Assembly (NCBI RefSeq): GCF_017921815.1
Contig: NZ_JAGEMM010000001.1
Location: forward strand, 1,240,001 to 1,304,000
Source: Microvirga antarctica
Lineage (GTDB): Bacteria; Pseudomonadota; Alphaproteobacteria; Rhizobiales; Beijerinckiaceae
Reading direction: 5' to 3'
DNA: 64,000 nt
Shown: in pieces, positions 26,023 to 36,362 of the stretch
How the letters are laid out: the number at the start of each line of letters is the position of its first letter
How positions within the stretch are numbered: position 1 is the stretch's first letter
Made by a program: the position numbers and the translations under genes
Notes under the pieces: generated by a model
What the model saw: only the letters and a program-made list of their open reading frames with translations
The model's database searches: none
Told to the model about the DNA's origin: nothing

Positions 26023-27120
26023 ATGAAGCTGTTTGAGTGCCAGAATTGCGGCCAGTTGCTCTATTTCGAGAACCGCAAATGCGAACGCTGCGGCCATCGC
26101 CTCGGCTACATACCCGAGCAGAATCTGTTGTCGGCGCTTGAGCCCCGCAGCGAAACCTGGGTGGCCAAGGCTGATCCCGATCGCCACTTTATCTTCTGCG
26201 CCAATGCGGATGATGATGTGTGCAACTGGCTTGTCCCGGCCGACAGTTCCGAGATCTTCTGCATGGCCTGCCGGCATAACGGCATCATCCCCAATCTGTC
26301 GACGCCGGCCAATCTGCTGGCGTGGCGCAAGATCGAAGCCGCCAAGCATCGGTTGATCTATACGCTTTTACGACTGGACTTGCCGCTTTCCACGCGCGGC
26401 CAGGATCGCGAGCACGGATTGATCTTCGACTTTCTCGCGGATGATGGACCGGCCGCGATGACCGGCCACGACAACGGCGTCATCACCATCGCGCTCAAGG
26501 AGGCTGACGACGCCGAACGCGAGCGTCGCCGCACCGAAATGGGCGAACCCTACCGCACCCTGCTTGGACATTTCCGCCATGAGGTGGGTCATCACTACTG
26601 GGACCTTCTCGTACGGGATTCGGACCACCTGCAGAGCTTTCGCGCCCTCTTCGGCGACGAGCGGGACGATTACGGCGCCGCGCTGCTGCGGCACTACGAG
26701 GAAGGTCCTCAGCCCAATTGGCAGCAGAGCTTCGTCAGTGCCTACGCGACCTCGCACCCTTGGGAGGATTTCGCCGAAACCTGGGCGCACTATCTCCACA
26801 TTGTCGACACGCTCGAAATGGCAGCCTCGTTCGGATTAAGCGTCAGGCCGCGCATCGCGGGCGCGCGAAATCTCGAAGCGGTGTTCGAAGCCGATCCTTA
26901 CGGGCCCGGCGATATTCGGGCGTTGATCGACACATGGCTTCCGCTGACCTTCGCGCTCAACAGTCTCAATCAGACCATGGGACAGCCGGACGTCTATCCG
27001 TTTATCCTTTCGCCTGAGGTGATCGACAAGTTAGAGTTCATCCACGCGCTTGTGCGCAACGATGCAAGGCCTCAATCCCAGAGGGTAGACCAGGATGTCG
27101 GCGCCAATCTCCCAATCTGA
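26023..27120 (+). CDS. Putative zinc-binding metallopeptidase with N-terminal zinc ribbon
   Basis: The 365-residue protein starts MKLFECQNCGQLLYFENRKC and continues ERCGH, giving a CxxC...CxxC zinc ribbon. About residue 185 it has the gluzincin motif FRHEVGHHYW with a downstream Glu-rich segment (WEDFAETWAHYLHIVDT) likely providing the third ligand. This matches the putative zinc-binding metallopeptidase family (Peptidase_Mx type). There is no signal peptide, so it should act in the cytoplasm. Its last 26 bases overlap the patatin gene. Substrate unknown. Confidence 0.85.
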   Translation: MKLFECQNCGQLLYFENRKCERCGHRLGYIPEQNLLSALEPRSETWVAKADPDRHFIFCANADDDVCNWLVPADSSEIFCMACRHNGIIPNLSTPANLLAWRKIEAAKHRLIYTLLRLDLPLSTRGQDREHGLIFDFLADDGPAAMTGHDNGVITIALKEADDAERERRRTEMGEPYRTLLGHFRHEVGHHYWDLLVRDSDHLQSFRALFGDERDDYGAALLRHYEEGPQPNWQQSFVSAYATSHPWEDFAETWAHYLHIVDTLEMAASFGLSVRPRIAGARNLEAVFEADPYGPGDIRALIDTWLPLTFALNSLNQTMGQPDVYPFILSPEVIDKLEFIHALVRNDARPQSQRVDQDVGANLPI

Positions 27121-28138
27121 AGCAAACAACAAGCCCCTGATGGTCGACCTCGCCCTTCAGGGCGGCGGTGCCCATGGCGCTTTTACCTGGGGTGTGCTCG
27201 ACCGGTTGCTCGAGGAGCCGATGATCGAGATCGAGGGGATTTCCGGCACCTCCGCCGGCGCGATGAACGCGGCTGTCCTCATCGACGGCTATGCGGCCGG
27301 GGGGCGCGAGGGCGCCAGATCAGCACTCGAGGCGTTCTGGACCCGCGTGTCGGATGCTGCCCGCTTCAGCCCCTTCCGACGCGGACCGATCGACATCCTG
27401 ATGGGGCGCTGGACGCTCGATGCGTCGCCGGCTTTCGTAGCGCTCGATATCGCCGGCCGCCTGATCTCGCCCTACGACCTCAATCCGCTGGGATCGAACC
27501 CGCTCACTGAAATCCTGTCGGATTGCGTGGACTTCGATCGACTCGCCAAGGCTCCGATCCGGTTGTTCGTCACCGCGACGAATGTGCGCACCGGGCAGGG
27601 ACGAATCTTCGAGAATCACGAGGTCACGCCCGACGTGCTGCTGGCATCCGCTTGCCTGCCGTTCATGTTCCAGGCCGTCGAAATCGACGGCGAACCCTAT
27701 TGGGATGGGGGTTATGCGGGCAATCCGACCATCACGCCCCTCGTCCGCGACTGCGCGGCCGACGACACGATCCTGGTCCAGATCAACCCCGTGGAGCGGA
27801 CCGGCACACCACGGACCGCACGGGAGATCGTCAACCGGGTCAACGAGGTGTCGTTCAACGCGACGCTTCTGAAGGAGCTGCGGATGATCGCCGTCCTGCG
27901 CGAGGTCGCCAATCCCGGGGTCTGCGAAGGCGCTCTCTGGGGGCGGATGCGCGTCCATCGCATTGCCAACGCGGCCATGAACGATCTTGGCTACTCGTCG
28001 AAGATGAATGCCGAGTGGGACTTTCTCGCGTACCTTCGCGACGAGGGACGAAAGTCAGCGGACGCTTTTATGCGTGCGCACCGCAGCGATATCGGGGTGA
28101 GATCGACACTCGACCTCGAGACCCTGCTCGACATCTGA
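27095..28138 (+). CDS. Patatin-like phospholipase family protein
   Basis: The 347-residue protein has the patatin catalytic dyad: oxyanion loop LALQGGGAHGAFTWGVLDRL, nucleophile Ser in GISGTSAGAMNA, and the Asp in YWDGGYAGNPTITPLV. It should hydrolyse acyl esters of lipids. No signal peptide is seen. It overlaps the metallopeptidase gene by 26 bases, so the two are probably co-translated. It is convergent with the molybdenum hydroxylase operon, whose last stop lies about 20 bases away. Confidence 0.9.
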   Translation: MSAPISQSEANNKPLMVDLALQGGGAHGAFTWGVLDRLLEEPMIEIEGISGTSAGAMNAAVLIDGYAAGGREGARSALEAFWTRVSDAARFSPFRRGPIDILMGRWTLDASPAFVALDIAGRLISPYDLNPLGSNPLTEILSDCVDFDRLAKAPIRLFVTATNVRTGQGRIFENHEVTPDVLLASACLPFMFQAVEIDGEPYWDGGYAGNPTITPLVRDCAADDTILVQINPVERTGTPRTAREIVNRVNEVSFNATLLKELRMIAVLREVANPGVCEGALWGRMRVHRIANAAMNDLGYSSKMNAEWDFLAYLRDEGRKSADAFMRAHRSDIGVRSTLDLETLLDI

Positions 28139-28161
28139 TCGGATCGCGACCGGGTCCCTGA

Positions 28162-30468
28162 TCAGCCCTTGGGCAGCGCGCCGCGCACCGCCTCGGGCGT
28201 GATGGGAATGTGGCGCAACCGTGCCCCGACGGCCGCGAAGATGGCGTTGGCGATGGCCGGAGCCACAACCGTTGTCGCCGGCTCGCCGAGGCCGACAGGA
28301 TCCTCGGTGCTGTCCACGAACTGGATATCCAACTCTGGCACGTCGCTGATGCGCAACGGCGTGTAAGTGTCGAGGTTGGTATCCTTCACAAGACCCTTTT
28401 CAAAGGCCGTGCCCTCGTGCAGCGCCATGCTCAGGCCCCAGAGGGCCGCGCCCTCTGTCTGGGCGCGCGCGCCGTCGGGATCCACGACCGTGCCCGCATC
28501 GGTCACAAGCGTCAGCTTTTCGACGCGCACGACGCCCGTCTTTCGATCCACGTGGACGCGAGCCGCGCAGGCGACCCAGGTCGGCATGTCGCGTTCCTGC
28601 CCGAAGCTCGTGGCAAGACCCAATCCCGTGTCGGGCGGGAGCGCGCTTCCCCACCCCGCGGCCGCTGCGGCCCGTCGTACGACCTCCGCCTGTCGGCGGG
28701 CTCCGCCGACAGCACTGGGCGCTGATCCTGCATTGCGTCCCGCGCCCGTCAGCAGCTTGAGGCGAAAGGCGACAGGATCCGCCTTGATGTGATGGGCGGC
28801 CTCATCGATGAAGCTTTCCAGCGCCCAATTGGTCCAACCGGGCCCGACGGAGCGCAGCCATCCTGGACGGAACGTGGCATTGGCCAGATCATTGGAAATC
28901 GCCCTCACCTTTTGGGCTCCCACCGCGTACCAGTGATCGGCGCCCGCGATGGCGAACGGATCATAGGGCGCGCCGCCTAGTCCCTTCGGCATGAAGAACG
29001 GCGCCATGACCTGCGTCGGCCAGCCTGCGGCTGCGTGATGCTCCATGGCCGTCACTTCGCCGGTCTTGTCGAAGCACATGCGCAGAGTTTGGACGGACGG
29101 CGAGCGGACAGAATCGAATTGCGCATCGTCGGCCCGGGTGAGAACCATCTTGACCGGGCGACCCAGCGCTTTGGCGGTCAGCGCTGCCGGGACGGCGTAA
29201 TCGCCGTTCAGGCGGCGCCCGAAACCGCCGCCGATGAGATAGGTGCGCATGACAATGCTCGTCTCGGGCCGGCCGAGCGCCTTGGCGAGGGTCGGCATGA
29301 TCAGGCTTTGCCATTGATTGCCGGTGTGGATCTCGAACAGGCCATCTTTCTCGAAGGCGAGCGCGTTCACGGGTTCAAGCTGAAAGTGGAGAACGGTAGC
29401 GGTGGTGTATGTCTGCTCGAGACTGGATTGCGCGGCGCGAAACGCAGCCTGCGTATCACCCCCACCGGTATCGAGCACCGCGCCCGCATCCGGTTGCGCA
29501 ATCAGCTTCGTCCCGTGATCCTGAAGGTCCTTCTCCGATACGGCGGCACCGGGGCCCGCGACCCATGTGACCTTGACGAGGTCGGCCGCGCGGATGGCTG
29601 CCGGGTAGGTTTCGGCGACGACCATCACCCAGCCGGGCACTGTGTCGGACGGATCCTCGAGCGGAATGCTGCGCAGGTAACCCTTCACGTTCCGCGCGGC
29701 CGAGTCGTCGATTGCACTGACCTTCGACCCGTTGCGCGTGGGCGGCAGTTTGGGACGGCCATAGACCATGCCGTCGACCTTCGCATCGATCCCGTAGCGC
29801 GCAGTGCCGTTGATCTTCGTCGGGATGTCGAGAGCCGCGACCGGACGGCCGACAAGGCGCCGCTCGGACGCCGGCTTGATCGGCAGCTTGGCGATCTCCT
29901 CGGGAGAATAGCGGCGTGTCAGCGTGCCGCGCCGGACGATTTCGCCGTACGCGATCGACTGGTCTCCGGCGACGACAGCGCCGCCCTCGGCGCGGCATCC
30001 CTCGGGTGAGACCGCCATCAGCCGGGCGCCTTCCTCGATCAACGCCAATCGGCCTGCCGCCCCGGCTCGGCTGAAGAGTGGCCATGTCTGCCACACGGAC
30101 CAGCTGCCGCCGGTGACCATCAGGCCCCATTTTGGGTCGGTATCCACATGGGTGATACGGACCTTGTCCCACGGGACTTCCAGTTCGTCGGCCAGAATGC
30201 GGGCGAGCGCGGTGCCGACATGCTGGCCCATCTCGGCGCGGATTATGTTGACCGTGACCATCCCGTCGCCGTCCATCGCAAACCAGAGCGTCGGTTCGAA
30301 GGCCGGGCCGGCAGGCGCCGGGGGAATCCCGTCGGGCGTGGCCGGGTCCATCGCGGCCTCCGCCGCGCTGGGGAAGCCGAAGGCGAGGCTCGCCCCGACA
30401 CTTGTAACGAGAAAGCCCCGGCGCGTCAGCGCCTGTGACAGGGCGTCGGAATTGTGAAACCTAGCCAT
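28162..30468 (-). CDS. Molybdenum hydroxylase large subunit (isoquinoline 1-oxidoreductase IorB type)
   Basis: The 768-residue protein begins with a twin-arginine-like signal, [20 protein letters not shown], for folded export. It contains the xanthine-dehydrogenase-family molybdopterin-binding features: [29 protein letters not shown], the [15 protein letters not shown] loop, and the catalytic-Glu segment [20 protein letters not shown] near the C-terminus. It binds the Mo-cytosine dinucleotide cofactor and hydroxylates an N-heterocycle or oxidises an aldehyde in the periplasm. Partners are the 2Fe-2S subunit and cytochrome c encoded upstream. The ATG at 30466-30468 overlaps the upstream gene by 8 bases; an ATG nine bases earlier is possible. 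Confidence 0.9.
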   Translation of the reverse strand: MARFHNSDALSQALTRRGFLVTSVGASLAFGFPSAAEAAMDPATPDGIPPAPAGPAFEPTLWFAMDGDGMVTVNIIRAEMGQHVGTALARILADELEVPWDKVRITHVDTDPKWGLMVTGGSWSVWQTWPLFSRAGAAGRLALIEEGARLMAVSPEGCRAEGGAVVAGDQSIAYGEIVRRGTLTRRYSPEEIAKLPIKPASERRLVGRPVAALDIPTKINGTARYGIDAKVDGMVYGRPKLPPTRNGSKVSAIDDSAARNVKGYLRSIPLEDPSDTVPGWVMVVAETYPAAIRAADLVKVTWVAGPGAAVSEKDLQDHGTKLIAQPDAGAVLDTGGGDTQAAFRAAQSSLEQTYTTATVLHFQLEPVNALAFEKDGLFEIHTGNQWQSLIMPTLAKALGRPETSIVMRTYLIGGGFGRRLNGDYAVPAALTAKALGRPVKMVLTRADDAQFDSVRSPSVQTLRMCFDKTGEVTAMEHHAAAGWPTQVMAPFFMPKGLGGAPYDPFAIAGADHWYAVGAQKVRAISNDLANATFRPGWLRSVGPGWTNWALESFIDEAAHHIKADPVAFRLKLLTGAGRNAGSAPSAVGGARRQAEVVRRAAAAAGWGSALPPDTGLGLATSFGQERDMPTWVACAARVHVDRKTGVVRVEKLTLVTDAGTVVDPDGARAQTEGAALWGLSMALHEGTAFEKGLVKDTNLDTYTPLRISDVPELDIQFVDSTEDPVGLGEPATTVVAPAIANAIFAAVGARLRHIPITPEAVRGALPKG

Positions 30469-30934
30469 GTGTCGCATCGCTTCCCAACACGGACGCTGCC
30501 TGCTTGATGGCCGCACGAATGCGCACATAGGTCATGCAACGGCACAGATTGCCCGACATCACCGCGTCGATGTCCTGATCGGTTGGCTTGGGAAAATCCT
30601 TGAGCAACGCCGCCGCCTGCATGATCTGCCCGGACTGGCAATACCCGCATTGGGGCACCTGCAGGGCGAGCCATGCCTGTTGGACGGGGTGCGCGCCGGC
30701 AGGATCAAGTCCCTCGATGGTGGTGACGGCAGCGCCCGCGACCGCAGCGACCGACGTGATGCAGGACCGTGTCGCCCGGCCCCCCACATGCACGGTGCAC
30801 ACGCCGCACATGCCGATGCCGCATCCGAACTTTGTCCCGGTCAGGCCAATCTCGTCGCGGATCACCCAGAGGAGGGGCGTATCGTCCTCAACATCGACCG
30901 TCACGGCGCGGCCGTTGATCGTGAAGCTGGTCAT
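30461..30934 (-). CDS. 2Fe-2S subunit of the molybdenum hydroxylase (IorA type)
   Basis: The 157-residue protein has both iron-sulfur clusters: plant-type [17 protein letters not shown] with a fourth Cys at RSCITS, and the second cluster [19 protein letters not shown] plus [12 protein letters not shown]. It passes electrons from the molybdenum centre to the neighbouring cytochrome. It lacks its own signal, so it is probably exported with the Tat-signal-bearing large subunit. Confidence 0.93.
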   Translation of the reverse strand: MTSFTINGRAVTVDVEDDTPLLWVIRDEIGLTGTKFGCGIGMCGVCTVHVGGRATRSCITSVAAVAGAAVTTIEGLDPAGAHPVQQAWLALQVPQCGYCQSGQIMQAAALLKDFPKPTDQDIDAVMSGNLCRCMTYVRIRAAIKQAASVLGSDATHG

Positions 30935-30964
30935 GGCTGCGTTGCTCCTGACATGGTGCCGGCC

Positions 30965-32263
30965 CTACTCGTGGTTGCCCTGCGCGCGGATCGTCGCCAC
31001 GGCTTTATCGAGATCGGGCCACGCGGGGCCGCTCGTCCGCGTTGAGCGCAGATAGCCGGCGATCCGTGCGATATCCGCATCGCTGAACCCCGCGGCAAAT
31101 CCAGGCATCACGACGCCGGGCGCACCCTCGGGCGCGGTGACGCCATAGAGGATGACCCGGATGAGGTTGGTGGGATCAGACAAAGTCACGGCGCTGTTGA
31201 GCGCAAGTTCGGGGCGGAGCGCATTTACCGCATCGCCTCCGTTGTAATGGCAGGACGCGCAGGCCGCATTGTAGAGCCGGGCTGCCGGGTCCGTCTGGGC
31301 TCCGGCACCGGCGCGATCCGCCGCAAGAGCGCGCTCGATCGCGGGTTTGATCTCGGCGAGGCGCGCATCGGAGCCTGCGACATCCGCCAGATAGATGGCC
31401 AGCGCGCGAATGTCCTCGTCAGGCAACTTTCGGAGTCCATCGTGAACGACCGGGGACATCGGTCCTACGGCTGTTCCGTGGTGCTGCGACACGCCGCTGC
31501 GCAGATAGGCATACAACTCGTCCCGGCTCCAGGGCACCGGCGACGGATTGGCTTTGGTCAGAGGCGGCGCAATCCAGTTATCGATGGCCGCACCCGCATA
31601 GGGCTTCCCACGTTCCTCGGCACCGAGCGAATTGCGCGGCGTATGGCACGCGCCGCAATGGCTGATGCCTTCCGCAAGATAGGCCCCACGATTCCACTCG
31701 GCGCCTTTGATTGGATCGGGCGTCAAGGGTCCGTCGCGGAAGAACAGCAACTTCCATCCGGCCTGCAGGGCCCGAATGTTCAGCGGGAACGGAAGCGTGT
31801 TGGCGGGGGGCGTCGCCCGCACGGCTGGACGGGTGATGAAATACGCGTAGAGCGCCGCGACATCAGCGTCAGTCAACTTTGTGAAATGGTCGTAGGGAAA
31901 GGCCGGGAAGAGGTGCGAGCCATCCCGCGCCACGCCCTGCTGCATCGCGCGCTGGAAGGCCGCCTCAGACCAGGAGCCAATCCCGGTTTCGGGATCAGGC
32001 GTGATGTTGGTTGAATAGATGGTGCCGAACGCCGTGCGCATCGGATAGCCGCCGGCATACGGTTTTCCACCCTGTGCTGTATGGCAGGTGGCGCAATAGC
32101 CGGCCCCGGCAAGCACTTCGCCGCGCGCGACGAGATCCGGCGCAAATCCGGCGGGGGATGGCCTCGCAACCGGCGCAATGGCCGAGCGCCATGACAACAT
32201 CGCAAAGGCTCCGACCCCAACGATCAGGACGCCGACCAGTCCGATGAGGATGCGTCTGAACAC
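30965..32263 (-). CDS. Triheme c-type cytochrome, membrane-anchored
   Basis: The 432-residue protein starts VFRRILIGLVGVLIVGVGAF, a signal anchor, and carries three CxxCH heme motifs: CATCH, CGACH and CASCH. Each is followed by an axial Met region (for example VVMPGFAAGFSDADIARIAG). It resembles the cytochrome subunit of membrane-bound alcohol/aldehyde dehydrogenases. Position first in the operon means it receives electrons from the Mo/2Fe-2S dehydrogenase. I chose the GTG at 32261-32263 because GAGGA lies about seven bases upstream; a GTG at 32293 is in frame. Confidence 0.9.
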   Translation of the reverse strand: MFRRILIGLVGVLIVGVGAFAMLSWRSAIAPVARPSPAGFAPDLVARGEVLAGAGYCATCHTAQGGKPYAGGYPMRTAFGTIYSTNITPDPETGIGSWSEAAFQRAMQQGVARDGSHLFPAFPYDHFTKLTDADVAALYAYFITRPAVRATPPANTLPFPLNIRALQAGWKLLFFRDGPLTPDPIKGAEWNRGAYLAEGISHCGACHTPRNSLGAEERGKPYAGAAIDNWIAPPLTKANPSPVPWSRDELYAYLRSGVSQHHGTAVGPMSPVVHDGLRKLPDEDIRALAIYLADVAGSDARLAEIKPAIERALAADRAGAGAQTDPAARLYNAACASCHYNGGDAVNALRPELALNSAVTLSDPTNLIRVILYGVTAPEGAPGVVMPGFAAGFSDADIARIAGYLRSTRTSGPAWPDLDKAVATIRAQGNHE

Positions 32264-32608
32264 AAGCCATTCCTCGCAATGTCCGCATTCCACCCCTTGC
32301 GGGGTATCGTCTCGCCCCCTGCCCCATGAAGCGGGAGCATTCGGAAGCGCTCCTTATGGTCTACCCTATCACGCGAGCCGTCCAGTCAATTGGTGTCAGA
32401 TCAATTGTCAGCGCGACCGTGACTGTCCGTTCAAATGATCGGCCGGAGAGCGATGTCGCGCCCGACGTGGAACGCACCTTGCTTCCGGGCGTCATTCCCC
32501 GAGAGGTGCGAAGCGTCACACGACCGCGGTTGGCACTCTTTTCGGAACGCGCCCGATCAGATAATTGGGACGCATCCATCCGCGCCCAACGAGGAGCATA
32601 GAGACCCT
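32264..32608. other. Intergenic region between the cytochrome operon and the SET gene
   Basis: About 345 bases with no convincing gene. It must hold the promoters of both divergent units. One weak EcfG-like match, GGAAC (32469-32473), 16 bases, CGTC (32490-32493), points towards the SET gene but lies 116 bases before its start. Confidence 0.4.
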
Positions 32609-33031
32609 GTGAAAGACGATACGCGTGAGAACCCCTTCCGAGTGAGAAGGTCACAGACGGGCCTCGGGCTGTTCGCCACGGCAGTCATCGAGAAAGGTGC
32701 GTTCATTGTCGAGTACACCGGCAATCGCGTTCCGAACAAGGATGTCCATCTGTTTCGCAACACACGCTATCTTTTCGAGCTGAACAGTCGCTGGACCATT
32801 GACGGGTCTCCGCGCTGGAACACGGCGCGCTACATCAACCATTCGTGTCGTCCAAACGCCGAGCCCGTGATATCGCGCGGCCGCATTCTCATACGCTCGA
32901 AGAAGCGCATCCGGCCAGAGGATGAGATCACCTTCAATTACGGCAAGAGCTACTTCGAGGAATTCATCAAGCCGGTCGGGTGCAAGTGCCGGGCCTGCAA
33001 TCCTCCATCGGCAGTCAAAGCCGGCGCATAA
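32609..33031 (+). CDS. SET-domain protein-lysine methyltransferase
   Basis: The protein of about 140 residues has the SET fold motifs: GLGLFATAVIEKGAFIVEYT near the N-terminus, the NHSC core RYINHSCRPNAE and the catalytic Tyr segment ITFNYGKSYFEEF. It ends with a post-SET CKCRACN cysteine cluster that would bind zinc with the NHSC Cys. It should methylate lysine in a protein with S-adenosylmethionine. Such genes are scattered in Rhizobiales; targets are not known to me. I chose the GTG at 32609, with GAGGAG about twelve bases upstream. The start is uncertain. Confidence 0.8.
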   Translation: MKDDTRENPFRVRRSQTGLGLFATAVIEKGAFIVEYTGNRVPNKDVHLFRNTRYLFELNSRWTIDGSPRWNTARYINHSCRPNAEPVISRGRILIRSKKRIRPEDEITFNYGKSYFEEFIKPVGCKCRACNPPSAVKAGA

Positions 33032-33182
33032 GTGGCACCCATGTCAGGATCTGCCTTGGCCCTTGGGTGCGGATCCTTATGAGATTCTTATATCGCCGCG
33101 CCGGCCGCCCCATCGATTTCTTACGCGCAAGGCTTCAGATCTGACTTCGAGAATACGGTGCCCCGCCTAGGGCGGCGTTCGG

Positions 33183-33665
33183 ATGACACAGGATCTTGCG
33201 GCGGCTCAGATGCGACGATCGGCGATCGCGGAAAAACTCGACACTTTGCTTGCCCGCCTCATCGCGGCCCCGGCTGCGAACGCGGATCTGGTAGGGGCGG
33301 TGATGGAGGGGGCGTGTCCGCGCCTCTTCGCCTCACCGGCAGCACGAGAGACCATCCAGCAGTTTGTCGATGCTCAGGCATGGATCGACCTCGGATTCTG
33401 GCTCATCGCCTGGGAGTTGCCGGACTGGGCCGTCCATCGGCTTTCACGCGACGATGCGCTATGGTGCTGCTCGATCAATGTGGAAAGCGTGGCCATCAAC
33501 TGGTTCGACGCCGTGGCGGAGTATCAGCATGCGGACCTGGCGCTTGCTCTCCTCGGAGGTCTTGTCCAAGCGCAACTGAACAAGGCTGAGGGGATCGCCT
33601 CCAGCAACGTCATCGCCTTTACCCGCCTCGATCGGCAAAAAGCAGCCGGCAGGGCAAACTCGTGA
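33183..33665 (+). CDS. Hypothetical protein, 160 residues
   Basis: The protein begins [20 protein letters not shown] and is largely helical, with a Trp-rich middle ([35 protein letters not shown]) that may form a hydrophobic core or membrane-surface patch. It ends in a basic tail. I do not recognise the family. It precedes kup by about 50 bases on the same strand and could be co-transcribed with it. Confidence 0.6.
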   Translation: MTQDLAAAQMRRSAIAEKLDTLLARLIAAPAANADLVGAVMEGACPRLFASPAARETIQQFVDAQAWIDLGFWLIAWELPDWAVHRLSRDDALWCCSINVESVAINWFDAVAEYQHADLALALLGGLVQAQLNKAEGIASSNVIAFTRLDRQKAAGRANS

Positions 33666-33720
33666 TATCCGACCGGACCTTTCAACAGGGCGAAGCAGGC
33701 GGCGGATGGGATTTACGCAC

Positions 33721-35640
33721 ATGACCGCGATCGCCCATGAACGGGCTGAAACCACGACCCCGGCCCAACCGGTCCCGGCGCCGGACCGATCACGGTTCTG
33801 GACGCTGACGCTCGGCTCCCTTGGGGTGGTCTACGGCGACATCGGCACAAGCCCGCTTTACGCGCTCAAGGAATCCCTGGCGGCCGCCGCTGGCGGCGGT
33901 GAGCCGACTGTCGAGATGGTCTTCGGGATTGTCTCGCTGATCCTCTGGGCTCTCATCGTCATCGTCACAGTGAAGTATGTTCTGTTCATCCTTCGTGCGG
34001 ACAACAACGGCGAAGGCGGAACCTTGACCCTCATGGCCTTGGCCCAGAAGGCCATGGGCCACAATGTGGCCGTGATCACGCTCCTCGGCGCCGCGGGTGC
34101 CGCCCTCTTCTATGGCGACGCCATCATTACGCCGGCTATCTCGGTTCTCTCGGCCGTGGAAGGCCTCAAACTCGTCACCCCATCGCTCGATCCCTACATC
34201 CTTCCCATCAGCATCGTGATCCTGGTCGGCCTCTTCATGGTTCAAAGCCACGGCACGGCACGCGTGGCCATGTGGTTCGGTCCGATCATGGCGGTGTGGT
34301 TCGTGGTGATGGCCGTGGGCGGTCTGCATCACATCGCCGATGCGCCCGGGATCCTGGCGGCCTTCAGTCCCACCTACGGCATCTCGTTCCTCACCCATCA
34401 CGGCACCGCGGGCTTGATCGCCCTGGGGGCGGTGTTCCTGTCTGTCACCGGCGCGGAAGCGCTCTACGCCGATATGGGCCATTTCGGACGCCGGCCGATC
34501 CAGATCGCATGGCTTGTGCTCGTGCTGCCGTGCCTGGCCCTGAACTATCTCGGCCAGGGTGCGCTGATCCTGGCCGATCCCGGCAAGATCGAGAATCCGT
34601 TCTTCCTGCTCTATCCCGAATGGGCCCTTCTGCCGATGGTCTGCATGGCTGCCATCGCCACGGTGATCGCCAGCCAGGCCGTCATCACCGGGGCGTTTTC
34701 GCTCACCCAGCAGGCCATTCAGCTCGGCCTGCTGCCGCGCATGGAGATTCGCTGGACCTCGGACAAGGAGAAGGGGCAGATCTATGTCCCACGGGTGAAT
34801 GCCCTTCTTCTCGTTGCGGTCCTGTTTCTTGTCGTCACGTTCAAAAGTTCAAGCGCGCTGGCGCACGCCTACGGCATCGCCGTTACCGGCACGATGGTCG
34901 TCACCGCCATCATGGCGTTCTTTGTCGCATGGAAGTTCTGGAAGTGGCGGTTCTGGACGGCGGCGGTCGTGGTCCTGCCATTTCTTCTCCTTGACCTGAT
35001 CTTCCTGGGCGCGAACGCGCTGAAGATTCCCCAGGGAGGCTGGATGCCGCTCCTGGTCGGGACCGCGCTCGTCATCGTCATGATGACATGGCGGCGCGGA
35101 ACACGGATTCTCATGGAGAAGAGCAGCAAGATCGACGTCGGCCTGAGCGACCTCATCGCCATGCTGGAGAAAAGTCCGCCCCATCATGTGAAGGGCACAG
35201 CGATCTTCCTCACCGCCGACCCCGATCACGCGCCCTCGGCCCTCATGCACAACCTGAAGCACAACAAGATCCTGCACGAGAAGAACGTGATCCTGACCGT
35301 CAGGACGGAGGATGCGCCCCGCGTCGGCGACGAGGCGCGGCTGCGGATCGAAAAGATCGGCGAAGCCTTCTGGCGGGTCGAGATGGTCTACGGCTACATG
35401 GAGACGCCCAACCTGCCGCGGGGCCTTGCCGTCTTGCGCAAGCAGGGCTTCAAGTTCGACATCATGTCGACGTCGTTCTTCGTCTCGCGCCGGTCGATCC
35501 GTCCCTCACCGCATTCGGGCATGCCGCTCTGGCAGGACCGGATCTTCATCAGCCTGGCGAAATCCGCCAATGACGCCACGGATTTCTTCCAGATTCCGAC
35601 CGGGCGCGTGGTCGAGATGGGAACGCAGGTCACTGTCTGA
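33721..35640 (+). CDS. kup: Kup-family potassium uptake transporter
   Basis: The 639-residue inner-membrane protein begins [10 protein letters not shown]. About twelve hydrophobic helices occupy residues 25-440, with the Kup hallmark [20 protein letters not shown] and [21 protein letters not shown] cytoplasmic C-terminal domain (about 440-639) ends [11 protein letters not shown]. It imports potassium by proton symport. An ATG at 33706, five codons earlier, is also possible; neither has a strong binding site. It is followed, convergently, by the kdp genes, so two potassium systems lie side by side. Confidence 0.93.
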   Translation: MTAIAHERAETTTPAQPVPAPDRSRFWTLTLGSLGVVYGDIGTSPLYALKESLAAAAGGGEPTVEMVFGIVSLILWALIVIVTVKYVLFILRADNNGEGGTLTLMALAQKAMGHNVAVITLLGAAGAALFYGDAIITPAISVLSAVEGLKLVTPSLDPYILPISIVILVGLFMVQSHGTARVAMWFGPIMAVWFVVMAVGGLHHIADAPGILAAFSPTYGISFLTHHGTAGLIALGAVFLSVTGAEALYADMGHFGRRPIQIAWLVLVLPCLALNYLGQGALILADPGKIENPFFLLYPEWALLPMVCMAAIATVIASQAVITGAFSLTQQAIQLGLLPRMEIRWTSDKEKGQIYVPRVNALLLVAVLFLVVTFKSSSALAHAYGIAVTGTMVVTAIMAFFVAWKFWKWRFWTAAVVVLPFLLLDLIFLGANALKIPQGGWMPLLVGTALVIVMMTWRRGTRILMEKSSKIDVGLSDLIAMLEKSPPHHVKGTAIFLTADPDHAPSALMHNLKHNKILHEKNVILTVRTEDAPRVGDEARLRIEKIGEAFWRVEMVYGYMETPNLPRGLAVLRKQGFKFDIMSTSFFVSRRSIRPSPHSGMPLWQDRIFISLAKSANDATDFFQIPTGRVVEMGTQVTV

Positions 35641-35669
35641 GCCCGGCGTCGCGCGCTTCATGCCGAAGC

Positions 35670-36362
35670 TCAGTCGGGAGCCTGAAGCCGATATCCGACT
35701 CCTGTTTCGGTGAGCACAAAGGCTGGCCGCTCGGGGTCGTCCTCGATCTTCTGGCGGAGCTGCCGCACGTGGACGCGCAGGTTCTGAATATCGGCAATGC
35801 CGCCCCAGACTTCCCGGATGATCAACCGATGCGTGAGCACTTTGCCAGCGTGCTGCACGAGAACCCGCAGGATGTCGTATTCCCGCGGGGACAGCTTGGC
35901 GTCGCGGCCGTGGACCGTCACGATCCGCCGAACCAGGTCGACGGACAGGCCGCCAAGCCGGAAGATCGGTCGCTCGCCCTGCTGCTGAAGGCGATGCTTG
36001 AGCGCGACGCGCAGGCGCGCCAGCAGCTCCTGCATGCCGAACGGCTTGCTGACATAATCGTCGGCCCCGAGTTCAAGCGCCTGGACGATGCCCTTCTCGT
36101 CCGTTCGGCTCGACAGCACAACAATAGGGAAATCCGCGTCCGTCGCGCGCAACTGGGCCAGCAAGTCCATGCCGTTTCGATCCGGGAGGCCGAGGTCGAG
36201 CAGCATCACGTCAGGCGGTTGCGCCGCAATGGCGAGCAGGGCATCGGCCACGTTGCCAGCCTCCACCACCTCGTAGCCCTGCGTGCCGAGACCGGCCCGC
36301 AGCAGACGGCGGATCGGCGGTTCGTCGTCAACGACGAGAATCCTGATCGGAGCAGCACTCAT
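35670..36362 (-). CDS. kdpE: KdpE response regulator
   Basis: The 230-residue OmpR-family regulator has a receiver domain with the phospho-acceptor Asp in VMLLDLGLPDRNGMD, the SSRTDEKG and KPFGMQEL signatures, and a winged-helix DNA-binding domain (LSPREYDILRVLVQHAGKVL, DIQNLRVHVRQLRQKIEDDP). It activates the kdp promoter when phosphorylated by KdpD. The 4-base ATGA overlap with kdpD shows coupling. Confidence 0.95.
   Translation of the reverse strand: MSAAPIRILVVDDEPPIRRLLRAGLGTQGYEVVEAGNVADALLAIAAQPPDVMLLDLGLPDRNGMDLLAQLRATDADFPIVVLSSRTDEKGIVQALELGADDYVSKPFGMQELLARLRVALKHRLQQQGERPIFRLGGLSVDLVRRIVTVHGRDAKLSPREYDILRVLVQHAGKVLTHRLIIREVWGGIADIQNLRVHVRQLRQKIEDDPERPAFVLTETGVGYRLQAPD

Noticed and set aside
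32469..32493. EcfG-like promoter ahead of the SET gene
   Set aside because: GGAAC-N16-CGTC has a mismatch at the last -10 base, and it lies 116 bases upstream of the start, so it is not listed as a feature of its own.
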